Assembly: GCF_905475395.1 (NCBI RefSeq)
Contig: NC_058342.1
Span: 23,408,640-23,472,639, forward strand
Reading direction: 5' to 3'
Origin: Chrysoperla carnea
Lineage: Eukaryota > Arthropoda > Insecta > Neuroptera > Chrysopidae
DNA: 64,000 nt
In this document: one piece after another, positions 54,896-64,000 of the stretch
How the letters are laid out: each line of letters opens with the position of its first letter
Numbering within the stretch: position 1 is the stretch's first letter
Translations under genes and position numbers: made by a program
The notes under the pieces: model-generated
Databases searched by the model: none
Told to the model about the DNA's origin: nothing
Seen by the model: the letters and a program-made list of their open reading frames with translations, nothing else

Positions 54896-55569
54896 TTTAG
54901 AAAATTTCTTAGAACTAGATACAATGAATCGATACGATTATTTAATTTCAATGAATTAATTCGAGAATCAATTTTGATCAGCCCAACACTAAAATACGTG
55001 TTAGTTGGCTATGTTCAGGACCAAAGTGTGGCTGTGCGGTATGTTTGGTTGAATTAATGATGACTATGTTATAATAAACCACTAGTTCACGTTTTCAATA
55101 TATATATATAGAGATATGTACAGGGCTGTGCAAAAGTTTAAGAACTCGTTCATATCTCGAAAAATGAATTAAAAAAGAAAAACAGCTTTTCGTAGTACCT
55201 TAAAAAATAGCGAAAAAAATTAAAAAAAACTATTTTCAAACCCATCCTGCCAATCCTTACGATGGAATCGAGCTTGAGTCAACATTATTAAATGAAAATA
55301 ATCTAAGAAATTAAAAAACACGACTGCCCTGCCAAAAAACGAACCAAAAAGTAAAAAAAAAGTTAATCTATACAGATGCGTCGCCAAGGAGGCCCCCCCT
55401 CCTCTGGACATTTACAAAAATGGTTCAAAGCACTGAATTCAAAATTTCAGCTATCAGATGAGCTTAGTATAAAATTAGAATCAATCAAGCTACCTACAAA
55501 TTTTCAACTAACCATCTTTTGTAGTTTTTAAGAAAAGGGGAGCTAAATTTTTGCCCCACTTTAAACTCT

Positions 55570-55930
55570 CAGGGGAAAACAAAGTTACTTACGAATAAAT
55601 GTTTCAAACAAAAGTTTCCTTTTTTATATGAAACATTTTACATTTAAACTTTTATTCTCCCTCTTGTGGTTTATAAGACCCAATGGATCCATGTTGCCAA
55701 TTTACGAACTCAAACTCACTTTTTTGGTCCGGGGCAAGATATAAAAAAAATTCAGCTCTATATCTCTTTGCTTTTGAGTTAGCATGTTAACAGGCAGACA
55801 AACGGACATGGAAAAATTAGGATAATTTTATGAATACCTATATCAAAATTTTGTTTGTAGCATCAATATTTCTAAGCGTTACAAACTTGGGATTAAAATT
55901 AATATACTCTGATATATTTCAAATATAGGG
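55570..55930 (-). mobile_element. HINE-like segment in left arm
   Basis: Plus strand: ACGAATAAATGTTTCAAACA, AAACTTTTATTCTCCCTCTT, GACCCAATGGATCCATGTTG, ACAGGCAGACAAACGGACAT, ACTTGGGATTAAAATTAATA. The 3' hairpin end is missing. It is the mirror of 57271-57650. Confidence 0.7.
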
Positions 55931-56147
55931 CACAAAACTAAATAAAATCATTTTTGACAACAAGTTTTTAGGAAAAGAGCGCCCATACGATGAAAAAGGG
56001 AAAAGAAATAGAAAAAAAGAAATTTTTAGGTAAGTCCTTCACACGGAAACACAAAAAAAAGTCCACGGTTCTCACCAGTATAAATCCGGATTGAAGTATC
56101 TGGGACCCCCAAAAATTTAACTCTAGATCCACGTCTGTTTTCAGGTA

Positions 56148-56369
56148 AATTAGAGCCTAAATGGCCGAACGGTCTAAGGCGTTTGACTTCGACTGTTCGT
56201 CTATTTAGACTTAGGTTGCGGGTTCGAATCCAGGCAGCGGCAGTGTGAACAAGTATGATTAATAAGGGCGGTAGAATTGATCACATTGTCGTCGCTTGGA
56301 TAAGAACAAAGTAACTGACTCCATCCACATCAAAATGTAATTGTAAATATGTTTGTAATTTAATTAATG
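56148..56369 (+). mobile_element. tRNA-derived SINE, family S2, full-length copy
   Basis: A box TGGCCGAACGGTCTAAGGCG (56162-56181) and B box GGTTCGAATCC are both intact; the A box matches class II tRNAs (Leu/Ser type), and the longer spacing between boxes agrees. Body: GGCAGCGGCAGTGTGAACAA, GTCGTCGCTTGGATAAGAAC, GACTCCATCCACATCAAAAT, tail TTTGTAATTTAATTAATGG. The right arm of the surrounding inverted repeat lacks it (CAAGTAAATGAATGGTAATA), which defines the empty site and shows that the SINE arrived after the arms formed or was never in the other copy. Confidence 0.9.
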
Positions 56370-57270
56370 GTAAAATAGGTCTCATTTTAAAATTGAAATA
56401 AATTTTTGCGTTTTATCTCCTGTACTTTTACTTATACCTACAATTCATATTTTTCCCATTCTCCATAAAGCAATTTGCTCCCCTCTTTTCCATCGGCTTT
56501 GTCATCGGCATGGCATTTGAAAAAATAGACACTTTACAACGAGTTTAGATCAAATAAATAGTGAAGGTTTTTACCCAGCCCTGTATTTAACAAAGCTTTT
56601 CAATATATAGGTATCGAGGAGAGCCTTTTAATATGCTAACCAATTCCTTTTTCACTGTGTTTTAATTTCCTGTATCATAAAAATTGTGTAAAACTGTATT
56701 TTCAAATTTAAAACAATTTAGTGTTTCAAGATGGAAAATAAACGATTTTAGTTTATGTCATTATAATGAAAAAAGTATTTCAAAAGGTTTTTTGGTTTCA
56801 ATTTATTTCTGATTCCTTAGAAAAATTTGGGGGCGGAGTGATGCAACTACGTCTCTCTAAAGACTCGAAAAAACTTTCCAAACGCCAGTCACTTAAATGT
56901 TATATTTAATGGCATCGCCAGCCAATGGCAAAGAGGGGGCCAAGTTGCTTTATGGAGAATGGGGAAAAGAAATATGAATTGTAGGTATAAGTAAAAATAA
57001 AGGAATTAAATCGCGAAAATATTTTTTTATTTTAAAATTAGACCTATTACCATTCATTTACTTGAAAATAGACGTGGGTCTAGAGTTAAATTTTGGGAGG
57101 TCACAGAGAATTGAATCCGGATTTATACTGGAATGAACCGTGGACTTTTTTTGTGTTTTTGTGTGAGCTAACCTAAAAATTTCTTTTTGTACTATTCTTT
57201 TTTCCCCCGTTAATCGCATAGGCGCCCTTTTCCTAAAAACTTGTCGTCAAAAATGATTTTATTTAGTTTT

Positions 57271-57650
57271 TATACCCTTAATATGAAATATGAAATATAT
57301 CAGAGTATATTAAGTTTAACCCCAAGTTTGTAACGCTTAGAAATATTGCTGCTACAATTTTCTGATATAGGTTTTCGTAAAATTAACCTAATTAGCCCAT
57401 TTCCGTTTGTCTGTCCGTTAACACAAAAACTTAAAAACGAAAAAATATATCAAGCTGAATTTTTTTTATATCATGATCCGGACCCAAAAAGTGAGTTGAA
57501 TTCATCAATTGGCAACATGGATCCATTGGATCTTATAAATCACAAGAGGGAGAACAAAGATTTAAATGTAAACTTGTTTCATATAAAAAAATAAACAACT
57601 TTTGATTGACAAATTTTTTCGTACACACCTTTGCTTTTCCGTGAAAATCT
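57271..57650 (+). mobile_element. HINE-like segment in right arm
   Basis: TTTTTATACCCTTAATATGA, ATATCAGAGTATATTAAGTT, CCCCAAGTTTGTAACGCTTA, TTTCCGTTTGTCTGTCCGTT, CTTAAAAACGAAAAAATATA, and a tail with AAACAACTTTTGATTGACAA. The 3' hairpin is missing, at the same point as in the left arm. Confidence 0.7.
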
Positions 57651-57900
57651 AAATAAGGGCAAAAATTTAGTTCCCTTTTTATCAAAAACTATAAATGGTT
57701 AGTTGACAATTTGTAGGTAGCTTAATTGATTCTAATTTCAAACTAAATTCACCCGATAACTGAAATTTTGAATTCAGTAGAAAATTACTATTTTTAAAGC
57801 AAGTGGATGCTTTGAACCATTTTGGTGAATCTCTAGAGGAGGGTAGCTGCCCCTACCTGCCTCCTCTTGGTGACGCCCATTTTTATATTTAATTCCCACG

Positions 57901-60308
57901 CGATAGATCAAATTTCGAAAATTTGCAGGATTTCGCATTATTTTACGACTTCATCAATCTTTCGATTAACTTTTTGTATTCTATATTTTAAAACTTAAAA
58001 ATAACAATTTTTTTAAACAAACCTGTTTAGAAAGCATGTACGAATTATTTAAAAGAATCAGTTCACAATTAGCGTAAATATTGCGTTAAAAAAAATTAAA
58101 ATCGAATTTTCGAACATACTCTTTTGCCGAAAAGGTAAAATAAAAGGTTCTTTTTTCTTACCTTACAAAAATACAACTTGTATATAAAATTTATTTTTCA
58201 TAAATCAGGAATGTTCTTTTCACAAACACAAAATTTTCAGAGGTAGTTTACGAGATCACTTTAATTTCCACTAAAAAAAAAAAAAACACTTTTCACAATA
58301 TAAAAACACTTTCCACAATCGTTTGAAAAGTTAGTTCGTGCTCGCACACCGTGATGAGTCAATCAACAGGTTCACTCAGTAACGATGTACGTTATCAAAA
58401 TGAGTGCATCGTCATCGGATTTGCATATACGTTTGACCTAAATAAATACATCAGTGTCTCGATTGAGAGTTTTCGCAGAAATTAAATAAATTTTCAGTAA
58501 CAAAGTTCAAAGTTCGATAAACTCAATTCATTGATTTGATTGTCTGTTTAGAGCTCGAATAAAAATTTCTTGAGATTTGAATCAAAGGACCCCGGCCACA
58601 ATTTATTGAATTTTGGTCTTATAGACTTTAACCCCAAAAACCCTTCCAAGCTGCGGCTTTCCAAAAACTTGAAACTCTAGATTTTCGTTTTTTACATACT
58701 TTCGTTGTGTTATTAGTGTTACTTTTGTTTTAGTAACTATTTTTGTCGCTGAAAAAATGTTTTGTAAGCATGTGTATGTAAAGCCCTTAAATATTCTGTT
58801 TAGAGCCAAGGCTTTTTAAAGGGCCGGGAAAAGAGATTTTCAAATGTTTTTAACATGAACCATACTTTTGCTGCAGTAACGACGCGGAAAAATGCTAAGA
58901 CTTTCTTGGCTCAGTTTTTGCCCTTTGAAGGACCGTAATTCATTTAACCACAAAATACCAGGAAAACCCTAAACAAGTCCCATAGATTTTGTGTACACAG
59001 AGAATTTTTTCATTCAAGAGGTTTTTCAATATAGGCAAATTTTTTACACAAATATGTAAAATTTGCCAAAAAATGTTCTTAAATATTATATACTTGCACA
59101 AATAGAGGATTATGCAGATGTCGAATTGGCCTTATTACCCATAAAAATGTAAAACTGGACTTGATACCATGACAATATTTGAAAGTGAAATTAAAATTGA
59201 TTTAAAAACTACTGAGTATCTTTCTCTTTGTTTAACTAGGAATTTTAAGCGTTCATATCTTGCATTTTAGTAAAGAATTTTATAAACCAACTTCACTTTT
59301 CTATTCGTGAAGTAAGAATTCTTCATCTGAAGTGATAGAAAAATTTAATCCGATCCCCTAATTATAAGAATGGATACAAAATTACAAACGATAATTATGG
59401 AAGCCTGCAAAGAAACACTCTGGGACACCTCAAGAAATGTTTATTCGAGAATTTGAACTGTTTTTATTATTTCAAAAGAAGAGACAAGTTAAGTACCAAG
59501 GGGGGGAGGCCGTCACACGGGGGTTTTATATTGTTTCAGATGACCAGAAGGGGTGCGGCTGTCTAACCCGAAACACTCTTCTTTTTAACCCCACTTTACC
59601 AACTCTTAACATTTATAATTTTTGTTTTCCAAATTTTTTGTATATACTTTGGTTTCTAGGCAAAAATACCCCGTTAAGTAAGAACAATCAAAACTACTTA
59701 CTGCATAATTTGAAAATGCGTTTCTATCTGGTTTTTTCAAATTTCTAAGCACTAATCAAATTCACATCAAAAAAATCAAAAATATTCAAAAATTTCGTTC
59801 CAAATAAGTGACTTTTGTTTATGATTAAAACACGGATCCTAAACTTTTTCGAACAGTAATTCGACTTAAAAAAACGATCACGATCACATAATTATTTTTT
59901 TCTAATAACCCAATTTTTATTTTTCAATTTCATTGAAAACGTAAACGAATTTATTTACGATGTTGATTAATAAATTATAAAATGTGACACGATTCAGTTT
60001 AAAAATAGCCCCCAAATGCGAAACAACTAATTGAAAATTTATTCGTGTACGGAATGAAAAACTATTCATCCGTGCACAATTCAATTGTGCTTTGATTAAA
60101 AGAAAATTATTGTGTTTTTTTTTCGCGTTTTAGAAACGTAATAATTATAAATATTTGAAAATGAAAATTTAATTGCAAAAATAATTGTTATTTATAATAG
60201 TATTTTTGTTTTGGCTAGGCAACTTATATAACATTTATGTTTATACTGTTATATAATTGCATGAAAAATTAATTGTTGATATATACAGAATGTTCTAAGA
60301 CTCTATAT
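57901..60308. other. Long stretch without recognised gene or element
   Basis: AT-rich sequence. The 103-residue frame at 59437-59748 and the 68-residue minus-strand frame at 58603-58809 have no domain. The patch 59498-59560 is GC-richer. I found no repeat of this region elsewhere in the window. Confidence 0.45.
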
Positions 60309-60571
60309 CAGGCATGGGTAAACGTGGCTTAGAGAAGACACTCATACTTCTGACAACCAAAAATACGAGTAAGACAGAGAGACGACATATTTTTTCTACC
60401 TATCTCATAAATATAAGAGAAACTGAGATAGTTAGACGAGTCGTTTACCCGCCTCGCTTCCTCAACTATGAGCAATGCGGACTTGGATAAAGAGACACAC
60501 AATAAATTTTATGGCACCCAATAAAGTTATAAAAATGGTGACTTCGACTTAAAAAAACTGGCCCATGCCTG
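60309..60571. mobile_element. hAT MITE with perfect 8-bp TSD, 263 bp
   Basis: CTCTATAT is present exactly on both sides (60301-60308 and 60572-60579). Terminal repeats are CAGGCATGGGTAAACG and, in reverse at right, CAGGCATGGGCCAG, giving a 10-base perfect tip. The interior has AGACAGAGAGACGACA and TAAGAGAAACTGAGATAG modules and no frame. Tip and duplication length fit hAT; the tip differs from the CAGTGC-type copies, so it is another family. Confidence 0.9.
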
Positions 60572-60599
60572 CTCTATATGCCCTTAAATGAAATCGAAA

Positions 60600-60676
60600 T
60601 AGAATGCTTAGTTCAACTTCATATAAAAAAAATCAAGCTTTTATTTAAAATTGCCTTGGTGCTCGTACATCCTTAA
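60600..60676 (-). mobile_element. Right end of the TTAA-flanked 38-bp-TIR family
   Basis: AATCAAGCTTTTATTTAAAA, TTGCCTTGGTGCTCGTACAT, CCTTAA matches the right terminus at 26928-26985 in the same orientation. The left terminus of this copy was not found. Confidence 0.65.
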
Positions 60677-62640
60677 AAATATATTTTCTAAGATATTGCC
60701 CGAAAATTTTTTGAAGAAAACCCCTTCGTGTGGGATTTTAATCGATAACTCATAAACTATACATCCAAGTATCAAATGGATGCAAACTTTTTATAATTAT
60801 TGATTCTAAGTAATTATGTGTACCAAATTTTACCGATACAGGGCATCAAAAATGTTTGCCGATTTATAACAATTTTTTTAAGGGGGTTTTAGAACCGAAA
60901 CACTGATATTTTGAAAACGATAGGTCTAATCGCATTTTATCAAGTGGGATCGTTTTTGCAAAGTTCAGATTAGCTTAAAAACAGATTTTTATCCAAAATA
61001 GGAGACAAATAATTTTGTTCGAATATTTACGATTTTTTAAGGGGTACCCCTTTGGAAAACTTCGAAAAAATCGAAAATATTTTTTTTCTTCCAATTTCAG
61101 TGAAAAACATTTTTCTTGGGCCATTTTGATCCAAAATTAACGAAAATCGTATTTACTTAAACGTTCGATAAAGGGTTTGCAAAAAATTGTGTCTCCAATC
61201 CTTATAATTTTGTTTTTCAGAACCGAGTAGCTAATATCTTGAAAACGATAATTCTAACCGCATTTTAACAGGTGGGATCATTTTTGCAAAGTTCAGATTG
61301 GCTTTAAAACAGATTTTTAAATAGAAGAGCAATTAATTTTTTCGAATTTTTCCAAATTAAATGAAAATTATCTTCTTAGATCGCTTTGACCCAAAATTAA
61401 CCAATCAAAATGTCTTTAGATAGAAAAACTGAGTATACAAAACAATAAAAATATCGCACATTATTATGATTCGCTCATATAATTAGATTGCTTTTAATAT
61501 CTCTCAACTTTCTGTTTAACTTCGAATTCCTGGAACTTTAAGATGACAACCCTAGTGAAAAATCCACCGATATTCAGTTCAGTAATATTTGTCGTGCCTC
61601 GAAAATTACATTTTATCGAATTCATGCAGTTCGTGTCTACTCGTGTTTTTATCGAATGTACAAACCATTAAATAATACCGAGTCAGTAATGAAGATAGCA
61701 ATAACATAACTCAGGTAATATTTATGTACAAAAATATAAAATAGTCCTAGTGACACCATCTATTATACATACCTTGAACTAAAATAATTTTATTTCTAGA
61801 TAAAAGATGATATAATCTAGGGTGGCTGACTTATTATTTGGATAGAGAGAAATAGATTAAAAATTTTTTTTTTGTGGCCAACAACTGTCTTATCTCATTT
61901 GGCCCAATTCGCATATACGATGCCTATCACATAATCAAGGAAGAACTAATGGCTTAAGAACCAAAGATCATTTTTGACTTAGACAATATATTTTAATTTA
62001 TACTCAAAAGGTACTACTATGACACTCACTCAACTCATATAAAAATTTTCAACTTTCTAATTCAATTAGGAGGTGCTGTGGTGGTTTACAAAGCCTTAAA
62101 AACCGCGAAAATTCAAGATGTTTCTACATAAAAAAAAGGAAGGAAGCTGGGAAATTTACAATCTCAAAAGCCATTTCTTTCTTGACATTCATTGAACCTA
62201 CTGGTAATCTACCTTATAGCTCAATTTTATAAAGCTCTACAGATGGGAAAATCCATAAAAACGTCCAAAGAAAATGGTTTTTCTCCTGAGGATCTTTTCG
62301 AAATTGTTGATATATATTTCCACTCGTACAATATTATTTAGCCTGATATACAAACCTCAAATTTCATAAATTTCAGCTCATTTGGGCAAAAAGGGCCGCT
62401 ATATTATTGATATATAGATCCGATTTATATATACTAATATATTATGCATATTTATAAATCAAGCATTCACAAAACCCCATAAATCGTGTTCTAGGGATTA
62501 TACAATTGATCTATAACGCATACGGCACACCCACCCCTCTTCGTAGACCTTACAAATGGCTATAAATACGCCCAAATATACTCAAGTATCCATCTATTGG
62601 TGCCGTCATCCTATTATCATACATTGTTCCCGTGGTACAT
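60677..62640. other. No recognised gene; degenerate self-similarity at 60880-61400
   Basis: GATATTTTGAAAACGATAGG then TCTAATCGCATTTTA at 60905 and ATATCTTGAAAACGATAATT then CTAACCGCATTTTA at 61232, each followed by GGTGGGATC(G/A)TTTTTGCAAAGTT-like sequence, form a tandem pair with a period near 325 bases. Function unknown. The rest is plain. Confidence 0.55.
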
Positions 62641-62772
62641 GACACTACATACGGCCAAACGGCGCGGTAGTTGGCAAGTACTAGCTAGTAGTGTGCAATT
62701 AAAAACGATACCAACTGTCAGATAGAAAATAGAAAAAAAGGGTACTAATTGTGTTAAAAAATATTGTCAAAA

Positions 62773-62809
62773 ATGGCTGCTTCAACACGGATTTTTACAA
62801 AGCTCTTAG
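62773..62809 (+). CDS. Candidate first coding exon of a host gene (partial)
   Basis: The sequence caaaaATGGCTGC gives a good initiation context. The frame reads MAASTRIFTKLL plus one base, then a donor AG|GTAATA at 62809/62810. Positive and hydroxylated residues with no acid are what a mitochondrial presequence start looks like. The 150 bases upstream are less AT-rich and unrepetitive, as expected for a 5' untranslated region. The next exon is not in the window, so the product cannot be named. A short random frame cannot be excluded. Confidence 0.4.
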
Positions 62810-64000
62810 GTAATAATTATATAAGTATTATTCTCAAATAGTTATTATTCATAATTATTTATTTATTTCAATATTTTTATATTTATTTTACGATTTTTAA
62901 CCTTCTAAATGAATTTGTTCTTCAATTGTACTTGAAAATTTTCATATATTTCTTGTGTTATTCGATACGAGATGTTATTTTAGACCGAATGTCATTGAAA
63001 ATTATACTATTTTCATTCAAAAATTTTGAGTTTTTTTTATAAAAAATTTGACATACAAGATTTAATATTGCTCTTTGTACATACTTAATTGAAGTTTGAA
63101 CATTTGACCCCATTCATCAGAGGGATCAAAGTTTTATAAACAAAAATGGTATGTTTTTGTTTAGTAAGAAAAAAAGATTATTTTTTTCAAATTTTTGAAT
63201 AATCTTGTCAAGTTTTTTTTGCAAATTTTTTGGTCAAACTACAAAGTTTAATATTATTCAATGTATTATTTAAGTTGTAATTAGCGCCGAATTAACACTT
63301 GAATTTATTAAGCCGGATATAGAAAATGATGCGGAAATTTTGCCTTGAAAAGCAAAAATGAATTTTATTTCGAATCGTAAAAAATTAGACTAAAATCTTT
63401 TAGATTTTGATAGTTAGAAAACCAAAAACGATATTGACTTTTTATTTTCAGTATCTTAATTTTAAAGATATCAAAATTCAAACAAGCTTATCAGTTCCAA
63501 CTGAAATTTTTGTCCCCAAAAGTAATAATAATATGAATCATCTGAATCAATTCAATATTTAAATATTTTTTATTAATATTATAAAATTTTTCCTATCCAC
63601 GAACGGTGAAAAGCGATTATTATCAAATAATGTAATTGCTCGAAAATCAATCAATTTTTTTTAATCTCTCCGTTTTCTGAATCGAAATTCAAGATAAGAT
63701 TTTATATTAATTAAATATTTAGCCTCTTTTTACTATCGGATGTAGTTCGTGTTAATTTAGAATCTTAGAATTTTTAAAGCTGGGTACAAATTTTCAACCT
63801 TCTCTTGGTTGTAGTTTCGTAAATAACCTCTGGAAACTAAACTTGGAAAAATCACTGCTTTTCAACCCCTTAATATTACCAGATGGGATTTGTATAAAAT
63901 TAGGCACTAAAAAGCAACATCGCGAAGCCATATACTAATTGGCAATATTCTATCTTTTATAGTTTCTGAGAAAACCTTTGGAAATTAGATTACCCATTGT
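62810..64000 (+). other. Possible first intron, open at window edge
   Basis: From the GTAATA donor to the edge I see no acceptor with a convincing downstream frame. At 63740-64000 two units of the style GGTACAAATTTTCAACCTTC...GTAGTTTCGTAAATAACCTC and GGCAATATTCTATCTTTTAT AGTTTCTGAGAAAACC suggest a decayed tandem repeat related to sequences at 15080 and 55490. Confidence 0.3.

Larger units (their letters stand above)
55121..56583. mobile_element. TA-flanked element with CAGGGCTG tips
   Basis: Left tip CAGGGCTGTGCAAAAGTTT preceded by TA (55119-55120); right tip reads in reverse CAGGGCTGGGTAAAAACC followed by TA (56584-56585). A Tc1/mariner-type origin is suggested. Inside are a truncated HINE copy and a SINE. 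No transposase frame is visible. Most of this unit is also the left arm of the 2.6-kb inverted repeat. Confidence 0.6.
55370..57900. repeat. 2.5-kb inverted repeat, arms about 1.1 kb
   Basis: Left arm about 55370-56560, right arm about 56880-57900. Matching pairs include AAAATGGTTCAAAGCA / TGCTTTGAACCATTTT, AGCTACCTACAAATTTTCAA / TTGTCAACTAACCAT-side sequence, AGTCCACGGTTC / GAACCGTGGACT, TATAAATCCGGATT / AATCCGGATTTATA and ACCTACAATTCATATTT / AAATATGAATTGTAGGT. Both arms contain a HINE-like segment. The main difference is a SINE present only in the left arm. The spacer of about 320 bases has no recognised content. Confidence 0.85.

Noticed and set aside
56160..56240. Functional tRNA-Leu or tRNA-Ser gene
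   Set aside because: Boxes are good but acceptor stem pairing is absent and the sequence continues into the S2 SINE body.
57346..57594. 82-codon frame as a gene
   Set aside because: It lies wholly within a HINE-like segment whose other copies are not open in that frame.
58300..58420. Hammerhead ribozyme core (GTGATGAGTC)
   Set aside because: The second conserved GAAA part and matching stems are not present at the required spacing.
59437..59748. 103-codon plus-strand frame
   Set aside because: No domain, poor start context, and no conservation signal visible; rich in Phe/Leu/Asn as expected from AT-rich DNA.

Overview
This window looks like repeat-dense intergenic or intronic DNA from an animal, most likely an insect. 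It is very AT-rich. It carries spliceosomal-type rather than bacterial signals, tRNA-derived SINEs, hAT, Tigger/pogo, Helitron, Helentron-like and Penelope-like remnants, and SINE tails made of CCTAA repeats (complement of the insect telomere unit TTAGG). I see no complete host protein gene. Almost every open reading frame of 60-110 codons is either chance or part of a transposon relic. Copy boundaries below come from reading by eye and are good to a few bases where a target duplication is quoted, and to tens of bases elsewhere.

Layout. 0-3.6 kb: an hAT-type unit with an 8-bp target duplication (469-3638) that contains a second, internally deleted hAT copy with its own 8-bp duplication (964-1552, holding a transposase C-terminus) and a TTAA-flanked MITE. 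4-16 kb: five or six copies of a DINE-1/HINE-like Helentron family, a Tigger MITE nested in a longer repeat, foldback elements, a tRNA-derived SINE, and an inverted pair of what look like the same C-terminal coding segment (12.3-12.9 kb). 16-28 kb: a large inverted arrangement of one repeat (16.4, 20.4 and 24.6 kb), a 690-bp palindrome built of short modules, a broken Penelope-like element (RT remnant plus GIY-YIG endonuclease), and a 2.5-kb TTAA-flanked unit containing three other repeats. 28-34 kb: few recognisable features. 34-48 kb: SINEs, several foldback elements, a GC-richer stretch at 36.9-37.5 kb, a nested hAT MITE, and a Helitron with an internal 305-bp tandem array. 48-58 kb: a good tRNA-Arg(UCU) gene, a Tigger relic keeping CENP-B-type helix-turn-helix sequence, a HINE copy split by a 398-bp insertion, and a 2.6-kb inverted repeat whose left arm contains a SINE missing from the right arm. 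58-64 kb: mostly plain AT-rich DNA, one clean hAT MITE, and at 62773 a possible first coding exon with a splice donor, suggesting a host gene that runs off the right edge.

The main biological signal is the HINE-like family: at least fifteen full or partial copies on both strands, with a subterminal inverted motif and a conserved 3' palindrome, making up very roughly a tenth of the window. Nesting gives a relative order of insertions in several places. The only functional gene I would defend strongly is the tRNA.
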